64,000 nt of DNA from Evernia prunastri. Taxonomy: Eukaryota; Ascomycota; Lecanoromycetes; Lecanorales; Parmeliaceae. The notes below the pieces were generated by a model. It was not told the DNA's origin. It saw nothing but the letters and a program-made list of their open reading frames with translations, and did not search any database. A program made the translations under genes and the position numbers. This document shows, in pieces, positions 20,701-31,314 of the stretch; within the stretch, counting starts at the first letter, position 1; the number at the start of each line of letters is the position of its first letter. Location: positions 372,001 through 436,000 of the forward strand of contig NKYR01000007.1 in NCBI GenBank assembly GCA_003184365.1. The letters run 5' to 3'.

Positions 20701-22228
20701 GCTGCAGATGTTTTCCCCCCTCGTCGTGTGCCACGCTTCTCCATCGCAGGTGGAGGTCTTCAGCCAGCTCTTGGACAAATTTCCTATCTCTGGCATTCAA
20801 GTTCGGAGGCAGATCGAAAGACGTCTTTGGACTGGAAGGATCATTAATTCGACCGTTGACGTACTTCTTCACTTGCTTGAACAAGTCTCTTTGAGCACTA
20901 GACATTGACAAGGGCCCCTTTCTGTTCCTCCGACCATCTTTCTCCATGACATCCACCTTTGCCATTTGTTTTCCTTTGAACCAATTTTCATCAGCACTCT
21001 CAGATTCGAAAAAACGATATTCCACTTGGGAAAGTTCGTCCAGAAGAATTGCTAACCGCGTCATATTGATAATGCCGCGCTCGTTGATGTAACCACCAGC
21101 TTTGGGTAAAACGGACTTGTACACCTTGAACATGAGGGCCAATGCCCCTTCGTTAATATGCAGGTTCGGAAGGTTTGGCAGAAAGTCGTTCCCAACAAAG
21201 AAAGCCATCAAAATAAAGTCGTCTATTACTCGTTCCATATTAAAGGGAAATTCCAGAACGGATGGATCCTTTAGCTCCTGAAATTCCAACTCTAGATACT
21301 CTCTGACAACGCATAGATGCATTAAGTAGAAGTTCTGATGTTCCAACTCCTTGGACTTCTTTTGGGTGGCTCGACCGAAAGTGACCTCTTCCCGCAGCAA
21401 GCAAAAATGAGGGTCGTGGCTGAGCAAGCCCAACATGATAAGGTCTGCGTCAAGCCCGTAAAGACAATGCCTGATGTTAGAATCGTATTCTGGCTGAGCT
21501 TTCGCAAGTCTGATGTATTCCATAACTTTGTGTTCTCCTTCCCCGGGTACTTCGTGCCCTGAAAGCACGACCTCGATGCCTTGCCAGTCAATGTCCTCTG
21601 ACATCTTCTTGTTGATAAAATATTTGAGTTGTCGCGACAGCCTGGCCATAAAATCCGTCCCTGTATCTGTAAGCTCTTTGTCCGAGATTTTCACCAACAA
21701 CTAGATTGGCTTTACCTGGGGTGATGCAATTGCTGTCAAAAGCATCTTCTGTAGGCATCTCGACACCTTCGCGCAGCGCCTTCTCCTTTGCTTTCTCGGC
21801 ATCTAAAGCAGTTCTGAATCGGCGAGCTCGCTGCTGGTTCATCTTTGCACGAGGAGCGACGCCATCAATTGCCATGAAGAACAACTTTTTGGGCCGGATT
21901 TTGCCGAAGAGATGCTCAATATAGTTGAAGATAGCGATGAACATCTTGTCCTCGGTCATGCGAAAGGTAGGCGAATCCGAATCACTGTGGGTACAGTTAT
22001 GTATTATACCGTTCATGTCGAGGTCTAGAGACGTGTATCAGGCGCTGTAATTATCTTTATCTGTCCGACTTGCGTAGCTTACAAAGGTTGTCGAATTCAG
22101 GTATACGGTTCTCCGCTATGAGTTGAGATATTGCTGGATACCTCTCACTCATCCTGCGCTATGTGAGCCCGTAAGTCTCCTTTCGAATGACAAGGGTAGT
22201 ACCATCTGAAGAATTTAGGAACACCCAT
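17704..22228 (-). CDS. XRN1: 5'-3' exoribonuclease 1 (Xrn1/Kem1)
   Basis: Exons (minus) 22228-22203, 22153-22083, 22024-21716, 21660-20350, 20291-17704; introns 49, 58, 55 and 58 nt; 1,434 aa. N-terminus MGVPKFFRWMSERYPAI is the Xrn signature; also NLYLDMNGIIHNC, FMAIDGVAPRAKMNQQRARRF and CITPGTDFMARLSRQLKYF with the acidic Mg-binding residues of the nuclease core, then GHEVPGEGEHKVMEYIR, FVGNDFLPNLPNLHI and the HYSPMISD segment closing the catalytic region (about residue 570). PAZ/KOW/winged-helix parts follow, and a Gly/Arg/Gln-rich disordered tail with RGRGGP repeats. Xrn1 degrades decapped 5'-monophosphate mRNAs in the cytoplasm. Each exon join restores conserved residues, so the model is robust. 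Divergent from HAT2. Confidence 0.96.
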
Positions 22229-22893
22229 CTTGACTTTCTTGCGAAGCTGTCGAAGATATTATTGTCCGGTCGCGACGCCAGTACCTATCAGGAGAACGGT
22301 TGGCTTTGTGACAAAAAGTGAAGGGAGGACTACCTTATGTGATGGTACATCTGGAGTCAAGACAAGCGGAACATCCCACTGCCCGCACTAGGCTAAATTC
22401 GGTCGTTACGGAAAGACTACAAGAACCTACTTTCTCTTATTCGAATCTACTCGTATGAATATATCTTATTATTGTTTAAGTTTCGTTCATATAAATTGTT
22501 AGAGTACTTTAAATGATGAATTCTGTTACTTTTATTCCTTTTTTTAAGATCTGTATTAAATGAATTTTTTGAAATTTAATCTTGTACTCTTCTCTCTCTA
22601 TAATTTTGTATGCAGATTTTTGTTTAGCTAGTAATATAAATCAAGGTATTTAATTAAGATATTTTACGATTTTCCCATGCTTTTTTTCTGCGGGGGCGGG
22701 CAGCTCATACTCTAACACGCGCCAGGAACCGCGGCGCTGCTGCGCGTAACCCCAGATTTGTCAAAATCCTTAGTTACCCTGTGTCAAATCTGAAACCCTT
22801 TCAGTTCATACCAAGCTTAGACGAATATTGAGGCTTGGCTTCACCCGATTTCCAGCTCGTACTCTACAGTACGGCTCTGACTTGAGGTTTACG
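22229..22893. promoter_or_regulatory. Divergent promoter, XRN1 / HAT2, with AT-rich island
   Basis: 665 bp between starts. It contains a sharply AT-rich block, about 22,450-22,685, flanked abruptly by a GC-rich stretch (GCGGGGGCGGG near 22692). No ORF. Outside the block it looks like normal intergenic DNA. Confidence 0.5.
22450..22685. other. AT-rich island
   Basis: About 235 bp dominated by A/T runs (TATAAATTG, TTTTTTAAG, AAATTTAATC, TTAATTAAG), well above the surrounding composition, with sharp edges. No repeats or terminal structure recognised. It could be promoter-associated nucleosome-free DNA or a remnant eroded by C-to-T mutation. Confidence 0.5.
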
Positions 22894-24421
22894 ATGGAGA
22901 ATGGTGGGGACCACGAGCTCGGCAGTAAAAAGACTGCTCCTTTTTCCTGCAGCTCTCCGACTGATATTTCTATCTTAGTGACTACGGACGACGAGCGCGA
23001 AGAGGAGCAAATGGAGGAGAAGATCGTCAACGAAGAATATAAGACATGGAAAAAGAATTCGCCCTTCCTCTACGATCTGATGCTCAGCACCGCTCTTGAA
23101 TGGCCTACACTCACGACCCAGTGGCTACCAGATAAGCAAGAGTACGTTAAGACAGGCTGTAAGAAGATGATATCCCACTCACCAGAGCAGAATTCCAGAA
23201 AAGGATTATGCAACGCATCGACTTCTTATTGGCACACACACATCCAACGAAGCTCAGAATTATTTACAAATAGCTCAAGTACAGCTACCGAAGCCGGTTA
23301 CGCCTGATGCTGCAGACTATGATGATGATCGGGAAGAGATTGGCGGGTATGGAAGCGGAGCCTCCAAGAAGTCTACAGTCATGGAAGTGAAATTCAGTAT
23401 TGTTCAGAAGATAGATCATCCAGGCGAGGTCAACAAAGCCAGATATCAGCCCCAGAACCCTAACGTAATTGCCACAATGTGCGTGGACGGCAGGGTCATG
23501 ATATGGGATAGAACGAAACACCCCAGTCAGCCTACGGGAAACATAAACCCGCAAATGGAGCTCCTGGGTCACGACTCAGAAGGCTTTGGACTAAGTTGGA
23601 GCCCCCACCAAGCGGGTCATCTCGCTACTGGCAGCGAAGACCAAACAGTGAGATTATGGTGAGTCTGGACAGAATGCTAGTACCTTCGATTTGCTAAACC
23701 TTCTAGGGATATAACAAAATTCACAACCAGCAATAAAGCTCTTCACGCCACTCGGACCTATACACACCATACCGCCATTGTGAACGATGTTCAATATCAC
23801 CCTCTACATGCTTCTCTGATTGGTACCGTCTCCGATGATCTCACCCTTCAAATTCTCGATACTCGCTCTGCCTCAAACGCATCCTCGGCAACTCAGGCTG
23901 TTGGTGGACATCAAGACGCTATTAACGCCCTTTCTTTCAACCCCGCCAGTGAATACGTCTTGGCCACAGGCTCAGCAGACAATTCGATAGGAATATGGGA
24001 CTTGCGGAATCTAAAGTCAAAGTTGCATGCTCTAGCCGGTCATAATGACTCGGTTACATCTCTTGCGTGGCATCCGTTCGAAGAAGCCATTCTTGGAAGT
24101 TCCAGCTATGACCGGCGCGTAATATTCTGGGACCTCAGCCGTGTAGGCGAGGAGCAGACACCTGATGATGCAGAGGATGGCCCACCGGAGCTGTAATTAT
24201 CCCCAAACTCCTCTAAAGGCTGATTCGGAGATGAAACTAACTTATGAAGCCTGTTTATGCACGGCGGTCACACAAATCGCATTGCCGATTTCAGCTGGAA
24301 TATGAACGATCCATGGGTACTATGCAGCGCAGCGGAGGATAACCTGATACAGGTCTGGAAGGTAGCGAACGCTATTGTGGGGAAGGATGCGGACGACGTG
24401 CCTATTGAGGAATTAGAGTAA
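22894..24421 (+). CDS. HAT2: Histone acetyltransferase B subunit 2 / RbAp48 (Hat2)
   Basis: Exons 22894-22924, 22979-23141, 23191-23658, 23707-24192, 24250-24421; introns 54, 49, 48 and 57 nt; 439 aa. N-terminal helix (EREEEQMEEKIVNEEYKTWKKN) is the histone H4-binding element of RbAp46/48; joined exons give QEIPEKDYATHRLLIGTHTS, MWDITK-type and PPELLFMHGGHTNRIADFSWN segments, followed by WD40 blades ending VWKVANAIV. Such proteins chaperone H3-H4 within HAT-B, CAF-1 and Sin3/Rpd3-type complexes. Intron 1 is exactly 54 nt (18 codons) without a stop, so retention would still give a full-length protein with an 18-residue insert; I favour splicing because of its donor, branch site and polypyrimidine tract. 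Paralogue choice (Hat2 versus Msi1) is by overall similarity. Confidence 0.93.
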
Positions 24422-24819
24422 CGAAGCGCGTCCTTTCAGAGCTGATCTCATTTAGCACTTTGGATGGTATTCTACCTTCCATTCTGCATAGAGCAGAGGG
24501 GCCCGGAAGGAAGAGAGGGTAGGGGGGGAGAGGCTATCGTCTTGCTACAAAGCGGTCACTTTCCTAGAGATACCAATAGATTTCCACTGTGAGTGAATTT
24601 CGATTCATGTTCACGTGAATGAAGTCTTCCGCTACCTAGAGACCGTACGGATGAATAGCTACATCGACAACAAGACTGAGTGGAATCCCTAGCACAACGA
24701 GTAGAACAGCCGTCATTATAAATCCCCTAAAAGAAGATGTTCGCCTCTCCACCACGCTATGCTCCCGTTAGTAAACCCCCATGAACAGCCAAAACCCATA
24801 AAGTGAACACCTGAAGCTT
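24422..24819. other. Convergent 3' region, HAT2 / acidic hypothetical
   Basis: 398 bp between two stop codons; nothing recognisable beyond a G-rich run near 24,520. Confidence 0.4.
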
Positions 24820-26091
24820 CTATGACCAGAACCAGCCGCTAGATTTCTTCCCTCTGGGTTCCCCGTCCTTTTGACTTGTCCTAGCATCCTCATCTTTGAT
24901 GGACTTTGATACAACATCCTGTGTCTGGCGGACGGCATTTTGATGATGTACTGTTTCCGTGCTCTCCTCGCGCCCATCAGAGAAGCGTTTCTTGAGCACA
25001 ATTTTGGTGTGTACGCTACCGTCTTGGAGAGTGGTCCGCTCCGTGGTAGTGAGGGTGGAGAGTATACTCAGGGTTTTCATGCCTGCGTCGGATGAAGGGC
25101 TGTCTTGTTGCAAATGTGCAAGAGATTGAGGGGCGGCCCTGACAGTGTCGTTTGATGATGGCTGCTGTGAACCGAAGAATCTGTCGTACATGTCCAATTC
25201 TGTAACCTCAGCATCACCGCCGTTATCGAGATCATCGTCGTCCAAGTCTTCGTTCCCAGCAGCGTCAACCTCGGGCTGTCTTGGACCAGATTTGCGGGAC
25301 AGAAGTCCCAGATCCTGTTTCGAAGCCTGTAGAGTTCTGCCAGCAGTACTGCTGGACTCCTCGGTGTCTTCCTCTCGTTTGCCCATTGCCAAATTTATCA
25401 TACCTCTTACCCAGTCGAAGCTGCTTTCGGGAATTCTCTGCGAGCCCTTATGTCGTAATTTCTGACCATTTTGCACAGCTAGCAGATCTTCGAACGCTTC
25501 TCTCCATTTGGCGCCGTGATCGCATAGGCGGGGTTGCTGCTCGAGCTGTACAGGCGAGTAGGGGCTGTGAAGCAGATAAGCTATTGGAACAGAGGGCAGC
25601 TGCTCTCCAAAAAGAGGAGCATTAAGCACCGTACTCGGGAGGTAGAGGCTGAGGGCAGCGAGCGAGAGACTCGAGCGGACGGCATCGTCCATGAGGCAAA
25701 TATTAAGGTCCTGCAGCCGGGGTGCCTCCTCCTCAACCGGTCGATAGGGGCATCTCAGAGGTCTACCGTCGTCATCACCAGTGGGCGTACCTCCCTTGGT
25801 AGCACGCTGACGCTCTTTGTAGGAGTTTGTATACACGTCCATGATTCTCTCCGCTTCTTCCGCTTCGCGGGCAAGGCGTTGTGATGACTCTCGCGCCTCC
25901 TGTAACCATCTCTCGTAGTCTTCAGCTGAGCGACAAGGAGAGGCGGAATTAGATCCAAACAGTGAGGATATACTGAAGACACCGTCCATTAGAGTCGACA
26001 TCTGATCGTCGGCGAATCGGCGAAAGGCGATGAACGGATTCGCGTCATCCTGTGCTTTCCGAGGTTTATTCTCCTCATCGGCGGGTGCCAT
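24820..26091 (-). CDS. Uncharacterised acidic protein
   Basis: Single exon, 423 aa from ATG 26091 (MAPADEENK); an in-frame ATG four codons upstream (26103) is equally possible. No domain that I can name. It has NPFIAFRRFADDQMSTLMDGVFSI near the N-terminus, an ARESSQRLAREAEEAERIMD coiled-coil-like helix, a Leu-rich stretch around 135-170 (SLSLAALSLYLPS), an acidic linker (EDLDDDDLDNGGDAEVTE) and a C-terminal block STLTTTERTTLQDGSVHTKIVLKKRFSDGREE that looks like conserved beta strands, ending in a basic SGWFWS. Ordinary codon use for the region. Real gene likely because of length, start and conserved-looking ends; function unknown. Confidence 0.75.
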   Translation of the reverse strand: MAPADEENKPRKAQDDANPFIAFRRFADDQMSTLMDGVFSISSLFGSNSASPCRSAEDYERWLQEARESSQRLAREAEEAERIMDVYTNSYKERQRATKGGTPTGDDDGRPLRCPYRPVEEEAPRLQDLNICLMDDAVRSSLSLAALSLYLPSTVLNAPLFGEQLPSVPIAYLLHSPYSPVQLEQQPRLCDHGAKWREAFEDLLAVQNGQKLRHKGSQRIPESSFDWVRGMINLAMGKREEDTEESSSTAGRTLQASKQDLGLLSRKSGPRQPEVDAAGNEDLDDDDLDNGGDAEVTELDMYDRFFGSQQPSSNDTVRAAPQSLAHLQQDSPSSDAGMKTLSILSTLTTTERTTLQDGSVHTKIVLKKRFSDGREESTETVHHQNAVRQTQDVVSKSIKDEDARTSQKDGEPRGKKSSGWFWS

Positions 26092-26451
26092 GGTTAAATA
26101 CAAGGTATGGACTGACTCAAGAGGATATACGGGACACGCTGGGTACTGTTCGAATGTTTGCTTGTGCTCGGAAGACGATATGTGAAGGTGAAGGTTTTAA
26201 TTCTTTATTGCCTGAAACTCTTATACTCTAAGTATGGCGGGTTGTCTCAAAAAGGCCGAGGTGCCGACCCGTCGATTGGCTACCCATTTCACGCTCTCTG
26301 CCAGAATTGGGACTACTTTCAATACTTAGGTAGGCCAAGGATACAAAGATCGCTAGCGTAATATTACTGCGGAAATTGTAAGGTACACGTATGTCCACCT
26401 GGGTCCTGAGCTTCAACGTGTTTTCGTCTCCACCTCCAGGTTCTTGTCAAG
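26092..26451. promoter_or_regulatory. Divergent promoter, acidic hypothetical / SPC3
   Basis: 360 bp between starts; no specific site supported. Confidence 0.4.
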
Positions 26452-27309
26452 ATGCATTCAGCTTTAGTCAGAGTTCAGAACGTCTTTGGCTTCTTCACTA
26501 CTGTAGCATTCTGCACTGCAATACTCACGGCTCTATCTGTGCTGCTTACAATTCAGGAACCATCCACGAAGATCGAATTACGCAATGTACAGGTGTAGGC
26601 TGCCTACTCAGAGACATAAAGGCTTCACCATTTAATAACTTATACAGAGTAAAAGGAAGGCCACACTATTATTCACCTAAAAAGGAGGAGTATGCCCACA
26701 TAAAGTTTGACCTTGACGCTGGTTCGTCTGCTCCACCGCAGCCGCCTATCACGCATCAAGCATTGACAATGCATAGACTTCACCTCTCTTTTCAATTGGA
26801 ATACGAAGCAGTTGTTTGTCTGGGTTGTTGCAACTTACCCATCTCCCGACGCGTCCTCTTTATCCCAGGCAGTCATCTGGGACTCCATCATCAACTCCCA
26901 GAACCAGTTGCATCCTTTCAACCCACTACAATTATTTACCAGATCACCTTCCCCTACAAAGTCCAGCAAAGCTAAGAAGCAATCCGTGAAGAAGCCAGAA
27001 GTGGATCCAGAACCAGGCATCATTCGTCTCAGAAACACCAAACCCAAGTATCAAATCACCGACATCAGCGGGGTCCTGTCGGAACGTACTAATGTCACAT
27101 TGGAAATCGGATGGAACGTTCAACCGTGGGTTGGAGCCTTGACATGGACCCTTGGTGAAGGGCGGGTGCTTGGTATGTGGAAAGGGGTCAGGGGGGGAAA
27201 GAGCAAGGCATTTGACATGCCTCCGCTGAAGAAGAAGAGCATTGGGTCGGAGACAGTGGTATCATCAGGAGAAACACCCCAAGCCGCCGAGGCGTCTGCA
27301 GTGATCTGA
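26452..27309 (+). CDS. SPC3: Signal peptidase complex subunit 3 (SPC22/23 type)
   Basis: Exons 26452-26594, 26648-26721, 26777-27309; introns 53 and 55 nt; 249 aa. Residues 10-35 (VFGFFTTVAFCTAILTALSV) form the single N-terminal membrane anchor; then NVQVVKGRPHYYSPKKEEYAHIKFDLDAD and SLFNWNTKQLFVWVVATYPS are the luminal conserved core, and RTNVTLEIGWNVQPWVGAL the C-terminal conserved strand. SPC3 is the essential non-catalytic luminal subunit that supports Sec11 in removing signal peptides at the ER. The middle contains a low-complexity Lys/Ser insert and the C-terminus a 40-residue extension beyond the yeast protein, as is common in filamentous fungi. The donor GTAGGC after CAGGT is needed to keep VQVVKGRP in frame. 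Confidence 0.93.
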
Positions 27310-27685
27310 GGATTCGTCTATGGATAGAGTGGGAATACTGCAAGAGGTTGACGGAATTAGCGAGGATGCCATGCAAAATGTTGCATCTCTACACCTTCTC
27401 TCGTCCGGGCGAGGGAAGTGGAAAGAAATGATAGCTTTTGCAATGCATACATTCGTATATACAAACCGCTGAGTTTCAATGAACCAGTGTGATACTTCGT
27501 CCTCCATTTTGCGCGCTTTCGGCTGATCGACAGACATGGTTTTCTTCTAGCCTCGGCCATGATCTCATTTTGCGCACTCCCGCAATCCTTCGTTCTCGGG
27601 ATTTACAATCAGTCTGCTCGTACGGTATGGTCGCTATCTACACACGACTGCAGTATTCACTTCTCGTGAACTGGTCGTTGCAATA
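27310..27685. other. Intergenic, SPC3 to NADH pyrophosphatase gene
   Basis: 376 bp between same-strand genes. Short shadow ORFs only; terminator and promoter functions expected. Confidence 0.4.
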
Positions 27686-29155
27686 ATGCCGCAACCAGAA
27701 CTGCCCGAGCCTGCGCATGCTGAAGTAAACTCAATGCTTTCTCGGAAGTTTGGCAAAGAAGTCGCGAACTACTTTTCTGGTTCGTTCTCTCTCAGCGCCG
27801 TGCCAAAACCGGGAGCTCATCTGCCTAAGGATCACCTTTGAACAGAGTCTCCTTCTTACGTACAGATAATGCCTTTCTATCTGCCGCCTTGAAGCATCCT
27901 TCGACCTCCTTCTTGCTCTTCAACAATCTGTCACCGTTAGCAAAGGATCCTACCAAGCTCGAATATGCCTCGTTCAAAGACATTCAACCCTTGGTTGGTG
28001 ATGACCCCTACTCAAAAACCGAGGAACAGATGGTATCAGAGTACAATTCATCGATCACAATCCCTCAACTGCTGTTCCTTGGCCTTGACGAACATAAAAA
28101 GTTGGGATTTGAATGGACCATATACCATGGTTCTCCCTACTTCGCCCTCGACGTCACTCCAATGGGCACGATTAGTTCCGCGGCTGCAAAACTGATCGAA
28201 ATAATGAAGTCTCGCGGTCTGCATTTCGTCGAAGGCCGTATGCACATGTCTCTTCCCGCGGAACAGGCAGCTATATACGCGCAAGCACGAGCTCTCCTTG
28301 ACTGGAACGCACGCAACCCCTTCTGCGCTCAATGTGGTCAGCCTACACTATCCATCAATGCTGGCACGAAGCGAACTTGTCCACCGAAAGACATGGCCTC
28401 TCTGACCAACACCACCTCGATTGGATCAACAACTGCGGCGACGCCCGCCACAGAACGTCCAGACTGTGCGACGAGGAAGGGCATATCGAACCTGTGCTTT
28501 CCAAGAACCGATCCGGTATGTACAGTTCAGAGCAGATTCTTTCTGTTCTATGCCATAGTTCGCGCTGTTAGACATACTTCTGTAAAAGTTTTTTTCCATG
28601 GCCTTAATGTTGCCTCACTGTTTGACTGTTTGCCCTGAAGCAGGTATGCTGATCACAACTTTTCCGTAGACAGTCATAATGGCAGTACTGTCCGCTGATT
28701 CAGAGCGCGTACTCCTCGGCCGGCAGAAACGGTGGCCAAAGTATTGGTATAGCACGTTAGCGGGCTTCGTCGAGCCCGCAGAATCTGTAGAAGAAGCGGT
28801 ACGGCGTGAAGTTTGGGAAGAGAGTGGAGTAACTCTCGGCCGGGTAGTAATACATTCCACGCAGCCATGGCCTTATCCTGCGAATCTCATGATTGGAGCA
28901 ATAGGTCAATGTACACCGGGAGGAGAAGAAATCATGTTGAAGCATGATCCAGAATTGGAGGATGCCAAATGGGTGACTGTGGCAGAGGTGAAAGAGGCAC
29001 TGCGAGTAGGAACGAGTGGTTTGGGAGAAGACGCTGGGGAAGGATATAAAGAGGGCGGTCTCAGACTACCGCCGAGGACGGCGATTGCAAACCAGCTGCT
29101 CAGCGCTGTCACGGATGGATTTTTAGAAACAGGGAACGGAGGGTCGAGGATATAA
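27686..29155 (+). CDS. NPY1: NADH pyrophosphatase (Nudix; NPY1/NUDT12 type)
   Basis: Exons 27686-27779, 27830-28515, 28670-29155; introns 50 and 154 nt; 421 aa. N-terminal NudC-like domain (SGSPLNRVSFLRTD), a zinc ribbon with FCAQCGQPT and CPPKD, then the Nudix box: G of GFVEP at about 304 through REVWEESGV, and the NADH-specific SQPWPYP-like element (here TQPWPYPANLMIG). It hydrolyses NADH/NAD to NMNH/NMN plus AMP. The protein ends in SRI, an accepted variant of the peroxisomal PTS1 tripeptide, consistent with the peroxisomal location known for yeast Npy1. Odd point: between the zinc pair and the RPDC segment there is a Thr/Ser/Ala-rich spacer of about 20 residues. Confidence 0.93.
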
Positions 29156-29525
29156 AGGAGAGGAAGTTATCATCCGTGGATGCAGCGATTCGTGGATGGA
29201 ATCGTGCAAAGGCCACGTAAAACATATTACCAGGTTATGAAAAGAAAACATTGGATGATTATCATTTTGTAGCAAGAAACATTTCATTGATCGACGTATA
29301 TCCGGTACACCCCTTTGGATTGCCTGCGCTCCTGCGCTAGTGCCATACACATGCACTACTTTACAGGTACCTTGCCTGCGTAAAAGTCGAGTGGGTTTCT
29401 TACCGGCTCCCGGTAAGCTGACACTGCTGACACAGCAGTCCTGCTCGTCCAACTTTTCTTTTAAAATTCGTATTGGACTCGCCTTTTCTTACCGAAAATC
29501 TATACCTGCAATACCTCTCTACCTG
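29156..29525. other. Intergenic, NPY1 to GTP cyclohydrolase gene
   Basis: 370 bp between same-strand genes. The GTP cyclohydrolase frame stays open upstream to 29340 but has no ATG there, so this is taken as leader. Confidence 0.45.
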
Positions 29526-30650
29526 ATGAACGGAAAAAGACTTGTAGCTCAGAGTAGCTCTCTCCTGCGTCCATCGGAGCGAACATCGGTCAACGCTGAA
29601 GAGAGAGAGCGACTCACCGCTTCAATTGTTTCCTCCAATGCCCGACGTCACCCTATAGACCTAGGTTCATTGGAGTCGCCAAAATTAAATGGCCATGGAT
29701 CGTATCCCTTGGGGGTTCCAGACGCAGATTCGGCAGCAGCTCCAACCAACATCGACGTCTCTGCCAGGGACCCCAGAGACGAAGCACCGTTTCAGCCGAG
29801 TCCTTTCGTCAGCCAGCCTGCCAGCCCGTACACTTTAAACCCTCCAATAGACTTCGATGGGTTGAGTTGGCCGAGTGAGTCATGGCTGGAATGAAATTGC
29901 AAGATGATGGCTGAGGGGAATCCTTAGGTCTCGGGACGAGAGAGCGCCTGGAGTCTACGCCCAAGCAGGCTCAAGAGCGCTTACAGAAATTGGAAGGAGC
30001 TATAACCACCATCCTCGAATGTATAGGGGAAGATCCAGACCGAGAGGGTTTGCGGGGAACGCCGGAGCGCTATGCAAAAGCCATGCTTTACTTTACTAAA
30101 GGCTATGAGGAGAACGTCCGTGACCTGGTCAATGGAGCTGTCTTTCATGAAGATCATGATGAGCTTGTCATCGTCAAAGATATCGAGGTTTTCTCGTTGT
30201 GCGAGCATCATATGGTACCCTTCACTGGAAAGGTATGTTTCCAGGTCTCAGTTTCGAGACGCTAATGTGCTTGGAAGCTTTTATATTGACATAATCTAGA
30301 TGCACATAGGCTACATTCCAAATCGTACGTTGCCTGAATCTCATGACGTTGTGTGATACTGATTGATCATAGGACGAGTACTGGGTCTCTCCAAATTGGC
30401 ACGCCTCGCAGAGATGTTCTCCCGCCGACTCCAGATCCAGGAGCGGTTAACGAAGCAAGTGGCACTCGCGATCACTGAGGTTTTGAAGCCTCAAGGCGTA
30501 GCCGTGGTCATGGAATCGAGTCATCTGTGCATGGTCATGAGAGGTGTAGAAAAAACTTCGGCGTCGACCATCACGAGCTGCATGTTAGGCTGTATGCGAT
30601 CAAGCGCGAAAACAAGGGACGAATTCTTGAACCTCGTGAATAAGCGATGA
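29526..30650 (+). CDS. FOL2: GTP cyclohydrolase I
   Basis: Exons 29526-29874, 29928-30232, 30300-30324, 30373-30650; introns 53, 67 and 48 nt; 318 aa. Residues ~1-115 are a Ser/Pro-rich extension typical of fungal GCH1; the catalytic part begins around LESTPKQAQERLQKLEGAITTIL. Zinc and catalytic residues are in SLCEHHMVPF (Cys, His-His) and SSHLCMVMRG (second Cys), with IPNRRVLGLSKLAR and IQERLTKQVA in place. It converts GTP to 7,8-dihydroneopterin triphosphate, the first step to folate and tetrahydrobiopterin. Exon 3 is only 25 nt and codes MHIGYIPN plus one base; skipping it would break the frame. Start ATG 29526 is the first in-frame ATG. Confidence 0.95.
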
Positions 30651-31314
30651 CAGCTCAGTCAGGTGAGAAATGATCTACGATTGCATGGAACATGAAGCAG
30701 CTTCGACACCTGGCGTTTCATTGGAGTGTTAGGGAAGCGCTCGTGGTATTTATGCTGCTCACACACCATGTCAAAACCAAGTGCTGGTTTGACGATATAA
30801 ATGCATGATTGGGTGTTTGCTTGTATACGGACAGATTCCGCCATTCAACAGGCGAGAATGGGTGCGAAATTTGGGTATATACACCGTGGGCGGGTCTTGG
30901 CTTTGGCTTTGGCTTTGTACAAGCTCGAGATATATCAAGCTTTGAGCAGCTATGCAAGCAACAAACACCTTGCAGTGACGAGATGATCGGCAAAAGAAGA
31001 GACGCCGACAATGTTTGAAGGGAAAATAGTGTTGACGATGTCGCTAGTTAAGTCAAGGTAAAGTAACAAAGAAAGATCTTATTGTTCTGAAGTGAATATA
31101 AGGTCACCTATTGTCCCATGAATCCAGCCATCAATTAAAATTATAAGCATGCACTATTTCCCTGTCTTCTCTCATCATTTGCGTCCACTATGGCCTGCGC
31201 GCAGTATCCTTTGATGACTTGTAACCTCTTTAACAAGAATGTAATTGATGCTCAATCACAAGCTGCCAGACGCTGATCAGCATTCAACCCTCCTTTGATA
31301 GCTATCTCAGAATC
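30651..31314. other. Intergenic, GTP cyclohydrolase to F-box-like gene
   Basis: 664 bp. Overlapping short ORFs on both strands have no homology; no gene seen. Confidence 0.45.

Noticed and set aside
28644..28669. AG|GTATG inside the second NPY1 intron, which looks like a zero-length exon or recursive splice site
   Set aside because: The right-hand piece would be only 26 nt, too short for an intron; one 154-nt intron explains the frame.
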